Part shown: piece after piece, positions 27,620-34,370 of the stretch
How positions within the stretch are numbered: the stretch's first letter is position 1
Layout: the number at the start of each line of letters is the position of its first letter
Assembly: GCF_900292035.1 (NCBI RefSeq)
Contig: NZ_OMPO01000002.1
Coordinates: 682,001-746,000, forward strand
Direction: 5' to 3'
Length of the DNA: 64,000 nucleotides
Source of the DNA: Blastococcus sp. Marseille-P5729
GTDB taxonomy: Bacteria; Actinomycetota; Actinomycetes; Mycobacteriales; Antricoccaceae
Translations under genes and position numbers: made by a program
The notes under the pieces: model-generated
Told to the model about the DNA's origin: nothing
Databases searched by the model: none
What the model saw: the letters and a program-made list of their open reading frames with translations, nothing else

Positions 27620-29032
27620 ATGGACGACGTCAGCTACCTGAGCGCAGCCGAGCTGAGCACGGCGTACGCCGCTGGCGAGCTCTCCCCCGTCGAGGCGACC
27701 CGGGGCGTCCTCGACCGCCTGCACGAGGTGAACGACAAGATCAACGCCTTCACTGCGGTCCTCGACGACTATGCGCTGGACCACGCCCGGCAGTCCGAGG
27801 AGCGCTGGCGCGCCGGGAGCCCGCTCAGCCCCATCGACGGCGTCCCGACCTCGATCAAGGACAACGTCCCGATGGCCGGTCTGCCGTGCCGCAGGGGATC
27901 GCTGACCACCGACCCTGGGCCGGCGTCCGAGAACGGTCCGGCGGTCGACCGACTGCTGGAGGCCGGGGCGGTGCTGTTCGGGCGGACGACGCTGCCGGAC
28001 AACGCCTGCAAGGGCGTGACCGACAGCCCGCTCACCGGCATCACGCGCAACCCGTGGAACCTGCAGACCACCCCCGGCGGGTCCAGCGGAGGCGCATCAG
28101 CGGCACTGGCGGCCGGCATCGGACCGCTCGCGCTCGGTTCGGATGGCGCCGGGTCGATCCGGATCCCCGCCTCGTTCGCCGGCGTCGCGGGGATCAAGCA
28201 GACCTACGGCCGGGTCGCCACGCTGCCGGGCAGCCCCTTCGAGGGGATGTCACACCAAGGCCCGATGGCCCGCACGGTCGCCGACGTCGGTCTCATGCTG
28301 CAGGCGATCGCGCATCCCGACCCACGCGACGGCACCAGCTGGCCCGGCCCACCGATCTTCGATCCGGACGCCGACATCACCAACCTGAACGGCGTCCGGA
28401 TCGCTTTCACCGCTGACTTCGACCTGCCGTTCCCGATGCAGCAGGGGGTGCGTCAGCGGGTCGTGGCGGCGTCCGACGTCTTCCGCTCGCTGGGCGCCAC
28501 CGTCGTCGACGCCTGCCCAGATCTCTCTGGAGTGATGCCCGCCCTCGCCACGCTGTGGCACGGCGGGCTCGCCAAGGTGTACGCCGCTGTCCCGGAGTCC
28601 GCCCGCGACCGGTTCGACCCCGCCCTGGTCGCGATGGCGCAGCGTGGCGCCGGCATCACCGCAGCCGATTACGTCGCGGCGTCTGGCTACAAGGCCGAGC
28701 TCGGCCGCGCGATGGGCGAGTTCCACCGCGAGCACGACCTGCTCGTGGGGCCGACGATGCCGCTGGTCGCCTTCGAGGCTGGCCGGCTCACCCCGCCAGG
28801 CACGCCCGAGGACGACTGGATGACGTGGAGCCCCTATGTGGCCGCCTTCAACATGACCCAGCAGCCGGCGGCGTCCGTGCCGTGCGGGCTCTCGGACGGG
28901 CTGCCGGTAGGACTGCAGATCATCGGCCGGCGCAACGACGACGCGCTGGTACTGCGCGCGGCGGCGGCGTACGAGCAGGCGGCCGGCGGGTTCCGGGCGC
29001 TGTCCGACCACGGCCGCCGACTGGCGCTGTAA
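27620..29032 (+). CDS. amidase-signature hydrolase
   Basis: This ~470-residue enzyme of the amidase-signature family has the Ser-cisSer-Lys triad. The Lys lies in PTSIKDNVPM, and the two Ser are in TTPGGSSGGASAALA and GSDGAGSIRIPASF. The C-terminal FNMTQQPAASVPCGLSDGLPVGLQI block is also typical. It hydrolyses an amide bond of an unknown small substrate. It is not GatA, because no gatC/gatB lie nearby and residues around the pocket differ. ATG 27620 follows AAGGTGG; a longer upstream frame overlaps ilvE and is not supported. Confidence 0.9.
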   Translation: MDDVSYLSAAELSTAYAAGELSPVEATRGVLDRLHEVNDKINAFTAVLDDYALDHARQSEERWRAGSPLSPIDGVPTSIKDNVPMAGLPCRRGSLTTDPGPASENGPAVDRLLEAGAVLFGRTTLPDNACKGVTDSPLTGITRNPWNLQTTPGGSSGGASAALAAGIGPLALGSDGAGSIRIPASFAGVAGIKQTYGRVATLPGSPFEGMSHQGPMARTVADVGLMLQAIAHPDPRDGTSWPGPPIFDPDADITNLNGVRIAFTADFDLPFPMQQGVRQRVVAASDVFRSLGATVVDACPDLSGVMPALATLWHGGLAKVYAAVPESARDRFDPALVAMAQRGAGITAADYVAASGYKAELGRAMGEFHREHDLLVGPTMPLVAFEAGRLTPPGTPEDDWMTWSPYVAAFNMTQQPAASVPCGLSDGLPVGLQIIGRRNDDALVLRAAAAYEQAAGGFRALSDHGRRLAL

Positions 29033-29083
29033 CGGGACCGCGCGGCCGACCTCACACCCACGGGCTCGTCCCGGCGGAGCAGG

Positions 29084-29893
29084 ATGGAGCCCATGCAGCG
29101 AACCGTCTCCGCCCACGTCGACGCGCAGATCGTCGACACCACCGACCTCGTGCTGTCCATCGCCGTCGCACGCGGCCCGGACATCGCCGAGGAGAGTCTC
29201 TCGATGACCCTGGAGGGTCAGCCGCTGGAGTTCACCGAGGTGGTCGAGGCGGACGGCACGCGGCTGCACGTATGCCGCGGCATCCCCACCGGGCAGTTCG
29301 TCGCCGAGTACCAGGCGACGGTCGACGGGCAGGCGCGAGCGGCCTGGCATGACGACATCGCCGAGTTCGTCTACGCCCGCCCGAGCCGGTACTGCGAGTC
29401 CGACGAGCTCTTCCACAGCGCGTCCGCGCTGTTCGGGGGCCTGCAGGGGCACGACCTCGTCAACGCCGTCCGCGAGTGGGTGAACCAGAACGTGCAGTAT
29501 TTCAGCGGCTGGTCGCGGGTGACCGACGGCGCGCTGGAGACCTTCCTGCAGCGGCAGGGCGTCTGCCGCGACTTCGCGCACCTGGTGGTCACGCTGCTGC
29601 GCGGGCTGTCGGTGCCGACCCGCTTCACCTCGGTCTACGCCCCCGGGCTGCAGCCGATGGACTTCCACGCCGTGGCTGAGGCCTACATCGACGGGCAGTG
29701 GTGGATCGTCGATGCCCCCGGGCTGGCGCCGCGCGCCAGCATGCTGCGGATCGCGACCGGGCGGGACGCCGCCGACACCGCGTTCATGACGACGATGCGC
29801 GGCGGTGTGCAGATGGGCGACATGACGGTCACCGCCACGGTCGATCCGGAGCTGCCCATCGAGGATCCAACGGCGCTCATCCCGCTGCTGTGA
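29084..29893 (+). CDS. transglutaminase-like (papain-fold) protein
   Basis: This ~269-residue cytoplasmic protein has an N-terminal beta-sandwich (about 1-100) and a transglutaminase-core domain with a complete Cys-His-Asp triad: Cys in RQGVCRDFAHL, His in MDFHAVAEAY and Asp in WWIVDAPG. Such proteins are usually peptidases or amidases, often linked with ATP-grasp/alpha-E genes, but none lie here. ATG 29084 has GGAG five bases upstream; ATG 29093 is an alternative. The substrate is unknown. It lies 51 bp after the amidase gene and converges on cspA. Confidence 0.85.
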   Translation: MEPMQRTVSAHVDAQIVDTTDLVLSIAVARGPDIAEESLSMTLEGQPLEFTEVVEADGTRLHVCRGIPTGQFVAEYQATVDGQARAAWHDDIAEFVYARPSRYCESDELFHSASALFGGLQGHDLVNAVREWVNQNVQYFSGWSRVTDGALETFLQRQGVCRDFAHLVVTLLRGLSVPTRFTSVYAPGLQPMDFHAVAEAYIDGQWWIVDAPGLAPRASMLRIATGRDAADTAFMTTMRGGVQMGDMTVTATVDPELPIEDPTALIPLL

Positions 29894-29996
29894 GCCGGGC
29901 CGCTGCGGTGACCGGGCCGCGAAGACATCGAGGCCCGGCGGAGTCGAGCTCCCCCGGGCCGCGGTCTTGCGGTTGGATCTTGGTCTTGCCGGCTCG

Positions 29997-30200
29997 TCAG
30001 CCGACGACGCGAACCTGGTCCGCCTGCGGACCCTTGTCGCTCTGTGTCACCTCGAACTCCACACGCTGCCCCTCATCGAGCGCGCGGTAGCCGTCCATGA
30101 CGATGGCCGAGTGATGAACGAAGACGTCCTGGCCGCCGTCGACGGCAATGAAGCCGAAGCCCTTTTCCGCGTTGAACCACTTCACGGTTCCTTGTGCCAC
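29997..30200 (-). CDS. cspA: cold-shock protein CspA type
   Basis: This 67-residue single-domain cold-shock protein has both RNA-binding motifs, KGFGFI and VFVHHSAI, and the standard [11 protein letters not shown] beginning. It binds single-stranded RNA and melts structure as an RNA chaperone. GTG 30200 is chosen because AGGAG (30206-30210) then sits five bases upstream. A GTG at 30206 would fall inside that site. About 390 bp of non-coding sequence precede the gene, so a long structured 5' leader typical of cold-shock mRNAs is possible. Confidence 0.95.
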   Translation of the reverse strand: MAQGTVKWFNAEKGFGFIAVDGGQDVFVHHSAIVMDGYRALDEGQRVEFEVTQSDKGPQADQVRVVG

Positions 30201-30210
30201 GTGCACTCCT

Positions 30211-30577
30211 GTTTTGTCATGCTGGGTCGGGCCCCGCGGGGTTGCCGGGCCCGGGTCTTGCTCCGCCCCGCACTACCTGCAGGTCCTGCCATGACACGGC
30301 TCCAGCTGCTTCAGAACACCAGCGTCCGCGCCAGGATCGAGCGGGCTGACGCCCACCGACTTGCTGAACTACGACCGATCGCCACGTTACAACCATTCCC
30401 TGACGGCGCCAGTTGACGTGCGGTAACAAAACAACAACGTCATCCCGACCTCGGGGCGAACAGGGCGGAGGTCGCCTGAGCGCCTACTGCGTAAGGCCGG
30501 CCGCTGGTCCAGGTGCCGCGGCCGCCCCACTGTCCCTCGGATCGCGACCCGGTCGCGGGCTAATCCGCGAGATGCCG
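30211..30577. other. intergenic region between cspA and metY riboswitch
   Basis: I find no convincing gene here. It must contain the divergent promoters of cspA (minus) and metY (plus) and probably the cspA 5' leader. A TTGACG at about 30412 and a TGTAAC-like box on the minus strand are weak candidates. An AT-richer patch (30421-30440) stands out from its surroundings. Confidence 0.4.
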
Positions 30578-30589
30578 TACATTCGTCGG

Positions 30590-30705
30590 CAGGTCATGAG
30601 CTCCAGCGACAAGCCCCGGCTTGCTGGACGGCAACCCTCCACCTGCGGTGGGGTGCTCCGGGTGAAGACCAGGCAGCGACCAGATCCGGTCGCCTGCAAG
30701 CGCGG
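30590..30705 (+). ncRNA. SAM-IV riboswitch controlling metY
   Basis: The stretch starting AGGTCATGAG (30591) contains GACAAGCCCCGGCTTGCTG, GGCAACCCTCCACC, GCGGTGGGGTGCTCCGGGTGA and closes with GACCAGGC. A following hairpin GCGACC/GGTCGC could form the 3' pseudoknot element. This order and wording match the actinobacterial SAM-IV class as I know it. A TACATT -10-like box (30578-30583) lies just upstream, and metY begins about 50 bp after. High S-adenosylmethionine should switch the gene off. Confidence 0.85.
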
Positions 30706-30754
30706 GTTCTTTCATTCGTGAAGGACCCCTAACCACACGGGAGACACCTAACCC

Positions 30755-32071
30755 ATGAGCACTCAGCCCGACAACTGGGCGTTCGAGACCAAGCAGATCC
30801 ACGCGGGCCAGTCCCTCGACGAGACCGGCGCCCGGGCGCTGCCGATCTACCAGACGACCTCATACGTCTTCAAGGACGCCGAGCAGGCGGCCAACCGGTT
30901 CGCCCTCAGCGAGCTGGGCCCGATCTACACGCGCATCACGAATCCCACGCAGGCAGCCGTCGAAGACCGCATCGCCGCCCTGGAGGGCGGTGTCGGCGCC
31001 CTGCTGCTGGCCTCGGGCCAGTCGGCCGAGACGCTGGCGATCCTGAACATCGCCGAGGCGGGCGATCAGATCGTCGCCTCGCCGTCGCTGTACGGCGGCA
31101 CCTACAACCTGTTCAAGCACACGCTGCCGAAGATGGGAATCGAGACGATCTTCGTCGAGGACCCGACCGATCCCGAGTCCTGGAAGTCGGCGATCACCCC
31201 GAAGACCAAGCTGTTGTTCGGCGAGTCGATCGCCAACCCGTCGGGCCAGATCCTCGACATCGAGGCGATCGGCGCGATCGCTCACGAGGCCGGCGTCCCG
31301 TTCATCGTCGACAACACGATCGCGACACCGTACGTGCTCAACCCGCTGAAGCACGGCGCGGACTACGTCATCCACTCGGCCACCAAGTACCTCGGTGGCC
31401 ACGGCACGTCGATCGCCGGCGTCATCGTGGACGGCGGCTCGTTCGACTACGCGCAGTACCCCGAGCGCTTCCCGAACTACAACCAGCCCGACCCGTCCTA
31501 CAACGGCCTGGTCTATGCCCGCGACCTCGGTGTCGGGTCGGCCTTCGGCGCCAACCTGTCCTTCATCCTCAAGGCCCGGGTGCAGCTGCTACGCGACATC
31601 GGTCCCGCGGTCTCGCCGTTCAACGCCTTCCTGATCGCGCAGGGCCTGGAGACCCTTAGCCTGCGCGTCGAGCGGCACCTGGAGAACACCCGCAAGGTCG
31701 CGGAGTTCCTCGAGAAGCACGACCAGGTCCTGAGCGTCACCTGGGCCTCGCTCGAGTCGTCGAAGTACTACGACCTCGCGCAGAAGTACACGCCCAAGGG
31801 CGCCGGCGCCGTCCTCGCGTTCGAGATCGCCGGCGGCATCGAGGCGGGCAAGAAGTTCGTCGACGCGCTCCAGCTGCACAGCCACGTGGCGAACATCGGC
31901 GACGTCCGCTCACTGGTGATCCACCCGGCCTCGACCACCCACAGCCAGCTCAACGAGCAGGAGCTGATCGCCGCCGGCGTCACCCCGGGCCTGGTCCGGC
32001 TGGCCGTCGGCATCGAGGGCATCGACGACATCATCGCCGACCTCGAGACCGGCTTCGCCGCCGCGAAGTAG
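30755..32071 (+). CDS. metY: O-acetylhomoserine sulfhydrylase
   Basis: This 438-residue PLP enzyme of the Cys/Met-metabolism family makes homocysteine from O-acetylhomoserine and sulfide. Motifs include the N-terminal FETKQIHAGQ and PIYQTTSYVFKDAEQAANRFAL, YTRITNPT, ALLLASGQSAET, the VDNTIATPY region (Asp for the PLP ring) and the PLP Lys in HSATKYLGGHG. The long form (~430 residues) and FELGA-like spacing separate it from cystathionine gamma-synthase. ATG 30755 follows GGGAGACACC. The SAM-IV riboswitch upstream and a strong terminator downstream make it a single-gene unit. No metX lies in the window. Confidence 0.95.
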   Translation: MSTQPDNWAFETKQIHAGQSLDETGARALPIYQTTSYVFKDAEQAANRFALSELGPIYTRITNPTQAAVEDRIAALEGGVGALLLASGQSAETLAILNIAEAGDQIVASPSLYGGTYNLFKHTLPKMGIETIFVEDPTDPESWKSAITPKTKLLFGESIANPSGQILDIEAIGAIAHEAGVPFIVDNTIATPYVLNPLKHGADYVIHSATKYLGGHGTSIAGVIVDGGSFDYAQYPERFPNYNQPDPSYNGLVYARDLGVGSAFGANLSFILKARVQLLRDIGPAVSPFNAFLIAQGLETLSLRVERHLENTRKVAEFLEKHDQVLSVTWASLESSKYYDLAQKYTPKGAGAVLAFEIAGGIEAGKKFVDALQLHSHVANIGDVRSLVIHPASTTHSQLNEQELIAAGVTPGLVRLAVGIEGIDDIIADLETGFAAAK

Positions 32072-32089
32072 CCTCAGATCGCAGCACTG

Positions 32090-32130
32090 CGACCCGCCGC
32101 GGCACCGAGGACCGGTGCCGCGGCGGGTCG
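32090..32130 (+). terminator. metY terminator hairpin
   Basis: A long GC-rich hairpin (GACCCGCCGCGGCACC with its complement, about 17-21 bp of stem) begins 19 bp after the stop and is followed by TCTCCTT. Confidence 0.88.
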
Positions 32131-32232
32131 TCTCCTTCGGCCACGTGCAACCCTCTGCATTACAACTCTGCCGGCCTGCTCGGACGACCCCGGGGCGCCG
32201 GCGGTGGCGCTGCTAGCGGGGCTTCCCCGGCC

Positions 32233-32316
32233 AGAGGGGATCTCCTCAGCGAGAGGGAATCGCCTCAGCGAGCGGGGATTAATCCCCTCTCGGTCACGCC
32301 AAGCCCGCCTGCTGGG
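32233..32316. repeat. 19-bp triple repeat, copy A (3' of AbiEi gene)
   Basis: Three contiguous 19-bp units lie at 32233-32251, 32252-32270 and 32271-32289, sharing a pattern like AGAGGGGATnnCCTCAGCG. The third holds the palindrome GGGGATTAATCCCC. A tail (CAAGCCCGCCTGCTGGG, 32300-32316) follows. The same triple unit and tail recur in the same orientation at 33350, on the other side of the AbiEi/DUF559 gene. Confidence 0.85.
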
Positions 32317-32317
32317 C

Positions 32318-33241
32318 TCATGCCCTCCTGGCGTGTAGCTCGACCGCCTCGCGGATGCGCGCCACGAGGGCGGCCGGGTCGGCCAGGTCGTCCCAGACCA
32401 CTCTGACTACCAGCCAGCCCAGCGACCGGATCGCATCCTCGCGCCGCTTCTCGGCGAACAGCGCCTGCTGGTCCTGGTACTTCACCCGTCCGTCGAACTC
32501 GATCAGCACCGGGGTGCCGGCGACCCGGAAGTCGACGCGGGCGACGAACGTACCGGACGGCGTCCGAACGTCGAACTGCGGCACCAGCGCCAGGCCGCCA
32601 CGCGTCGCGATCAGTCGCAGCAGGCTCTCTCCCGGCGACTCGGCGCGGGCATCGAGCAGCTCGATCGCCTGATGAGCTCGGGTGGAGCTGCGCCGCGGCC
32701 CGAGCAGCTTGGCGGCCTGCTGCAGCTCGTCAATCGTCACGGTCTTTCTCCGCAGCGCCGCATCACCCGCGACGACCGCGGCTTCGATCCCCGACTCGGC
32801 CGCGACCTGCGCGATGGCGACCGCATCGGTCACGACGCGTGCTCCCTTGATCTCGTAGGACGGGAGACTGGCCGACGTCCGGCTGATCCGCACTGGTGGC
32901 GACAGCAGCGAGTCGCCCTTGTTCAGCCGCGTTAGTCGCGCCAACTCTAGGTCGACGCCGTACGTCGGCAGACCTGCAACCAGCAGCGCGGAGTGATGGC
33001 TGACGACGACCCGCTCGCCGTAGATGATCGAGACGGCGAGCGCCAGCTCCCGATTGCGCCCGGCCGCGTCGTCCGGCTCGGGGTTGAAGGTGAGGATCCC
33101 GCGCCACAGCGTCCGGATCAGCCCCTTGGCCACCCACCGGTCGATATCGGTCTCCGAGTAGCCGCACTGGTGCGCCTGCTTGCGGGTGAGAACGCCGTAC
33201 TGCGTGGTGGTCAGGGTGGCGAGCAACGTGGAGGTCTGCAT
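32318..33241 (-). CDS. AbiEi-like DNA-binding domain fused to DUF559-type nuclease domain
   Basis: This 307-residue protein starts at ATG 33241. The first ~70 residues (LLATLTTTQYGVLTRKQAHQCGYSETDIDRWVAKGLI) are the winged-helix region of type IV antitoxins (AbiEi). The C-terminal ~100 residues carry a PD-(D/E)XK/VSR-like core: Asp in FVARVDFRV, Glu and Asp in VLIEFDGRVKY, followed by the R-E-D-A-I-RSLGWLVVRVVWDDL pattern of DUF559. No AbiEii toxin gene is adjacent, so this is not a complete abiE pair. The combination is common in actinobacteria and its job is unknown; DNA binding plus nuclease activity is inferred. Palindromic 19-bp triple repeats flank it on both sides. Confidence 0.75.
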   Translation of the reverse strand: MQTSTLLATLTTTQYGVLTRKQAHQCGYSETDIDRWVAKGLIRTLWRGILTFNPEPDDAAGRNRELALAVSIIYGERVVVSHHSALLVAGLPTYGVDLELARLTRLNKGDSLLSPPVRISRTSASLPSYEIKGARVVTDAVAIAQVAAESGIEAAVVAGDAALRRKTVTIDELQQAAKLLGPRRSSTRAHQAIELLDARAESPGESLLRLIATRGGLALVPQFDVRTPSGTFVARVDFRVAGTPVLIEFDGRVKYQDQQALFAEKRREDAIRSLGWLVVRVVWDDLADPAALVARIREAVELHARRA

Positions 33242-33349
33242 GCCGGTCACCCTGACGCGCGGATCGCGCGGACGGAACCGCTCGCCGCAGATCAGTGGAC
33301 AACCCGTCCACCTGTGGACGAGTGGACGCCGACCGAGGCGCACCTGGCG

Positions 33350-33452
33350 AGAGGGGATCGCCTGATCAAGAGGGGATCCCCTCAGCAAGAGGGGATTAAT
33401 CCCCTCCCGCTGATGACAAGCCCCCTTGCTCATGACAAGCCCGCTCGCTGGG
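33350..33452. repeat. 19-bp triple repeat, copy B (5' of AbiEi gene)
   Basis: Three contiguous 19-bp units lie at 33350-33368, 33369-33387 and 33388-33406. The second contains GAGGGGATCCCCTC and the third GAGGGGATTAATCCCCTC, both perfect palindromes. The tail carries TGACAAGCCC twice (about 20 bp apart) and ends GCTCGCTGGGG. It lies about 110 bp upstream of the AbiEi-like gene start, where operator sites would be expected. Confidence 0.85.
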
Positions 33453-33470
33453 GCGACTGCGGCCAGTGGG

Positions 33471-33500
33471 ACGGCGGGGGTGACGGCGGGGGTGACGGCG
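33471..33500. repeat. 12-bp tandem repeat
   Basis: ACGGCGGGGGTG occurs twice in direct tandem (33471-33482, 33483-33494) followed by a half copy, ending at the stop codon of the ABC permease gene. Probably replication slippage; no function is suggested. Confidence 0.8.
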
Positions 33501-34370
33501 TTAGCTGGTGACGTCCTTGCGGTGGAAGTGCCAGAAGGCCAGTGCAAAGAGGGCGGCGGCGTACGCCAGCGACCAGCCGACGCCCGCTGCCATGTCGGCG
33601 GTGTCCGGCGGGTCGCCGAGCATGCCGATCCAGGCGTAGTTGTACGACGTCGGCAACGCGTTGCGGATGTCGCCCAGCGCGTCGATCTGGCCCAGGATGC
33701 CCGAGACGATCACGATGAACACCGTCCCGCCGACGGCCGCCAGCGGCGCGTCGGTGCGCACCGACAGGTAGAACGCGAGTGCCCCGACCATCAGCTGGTT
33801 CACGACGAGGTAGCCGACGATCGCGGCCAGGCGCCACCACATCTCGCCGGTCGCGATGCTCAGCCCGACCGGGGTGGAGACCGGGCCCCACCCGTAGGCG
33901 ATGCCGCCCGCGATCAGGGACACCGCGACCAGCGTCAGCAGCGACAGCACCGAGAGGGTGAAGGCCACCAGCAGCTTGCGGCGCAGCAGCACCGATCGAG
34001 GCACCGGCGCGGCCAGCAGGTAGCGCAGGCTCCCCCACTGCGCCTCGGAGGCGACCGTGTCGCCGAAGAACAGTGCGAACACGATCACCAGGAAGAAGCC
34101 AGTGGTCGCGAAGAAGACGAACAGCGCGAAGTTGAACGCGCCGGTCGTGGCGACGTCCACCAGGTTCACCCGACCGTCGGGCCCGGAGTCCTCGGGGCTG
34201 CCCAGCGCGAACGCCGCGATCAGGATCAGCGGCAGCAAGCTCATGAACGCGAACACCGCGCGGGTCCGGCCGCGGGTGAGCTGGCGCCGCATCTCGACCC
34301 CGAACGGGAGGGTATGGCGCTCTGCGTACCCGTCCGCGGTGTACGACGAGCCGGTGCGGGTGCTGCTCAC
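33501..34370 (-). CDS. ABC-2 type permease
   Basis: This 289-residue membrane protein has about six hydrophobic segments and the ABC-2 arrangement: a short cytoplasmic N-terminus with VEMRRQLTRGRTR, a large first loop, and paired helices ending FWHFHRKD. The loop DTVASEAQWGSLRYLLAAPVPRSVLLRRKLL is the usual coupling segment that contacts the ATPase. It should form an exporter with the ATPase domain of the upstream fusion protein. GTG 34370 overlaps that gene's TGA (GTGA), so the two are translated together at a fixed ratio. The transported substrate is unknown. Confidence 0.88.
   Translation of the reverse strand: MSSTRTGSSYTADGYAERHTLPFGVEMRRQLTRGRTRAVFAFMSLLPLILIAAFALGSPEDSGPDGRVNLVDVATTGAFNFALFVFFATTGFFLVIVFALFFGDTVASEAQWGSLRYLLAAPVPRSVLLRRKLLVAFTLSVLSLLTLVAVSLIAGGIAYGWGPVSTPVGLSIATGEMWWRLAAIVGYLVVNQLMVGALAFYLSVRTDAPLAAVGGTVFIVIVSGILGQIDALGDIRNALPTSYNYAWIGMLGDPPDTADMAAGVGWSLAYAAALFALAFWHFHRKDVTS

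Noticed and set aside
32233-33452. CRISPR-like array suggested by repeated 19-bp units
   Set aside because: Units are directly contiguous with no spacers, there are only three per cluster, and no cas genes are near.
33242-33547. N-terminal extension of the AbiEi-like protein through the repeat region
   Set aside because: The extra ~100 residues are translated from the 19-bp repeats and a neighbouring gene end. The antitoxin-like domain begins at ATG 33241.
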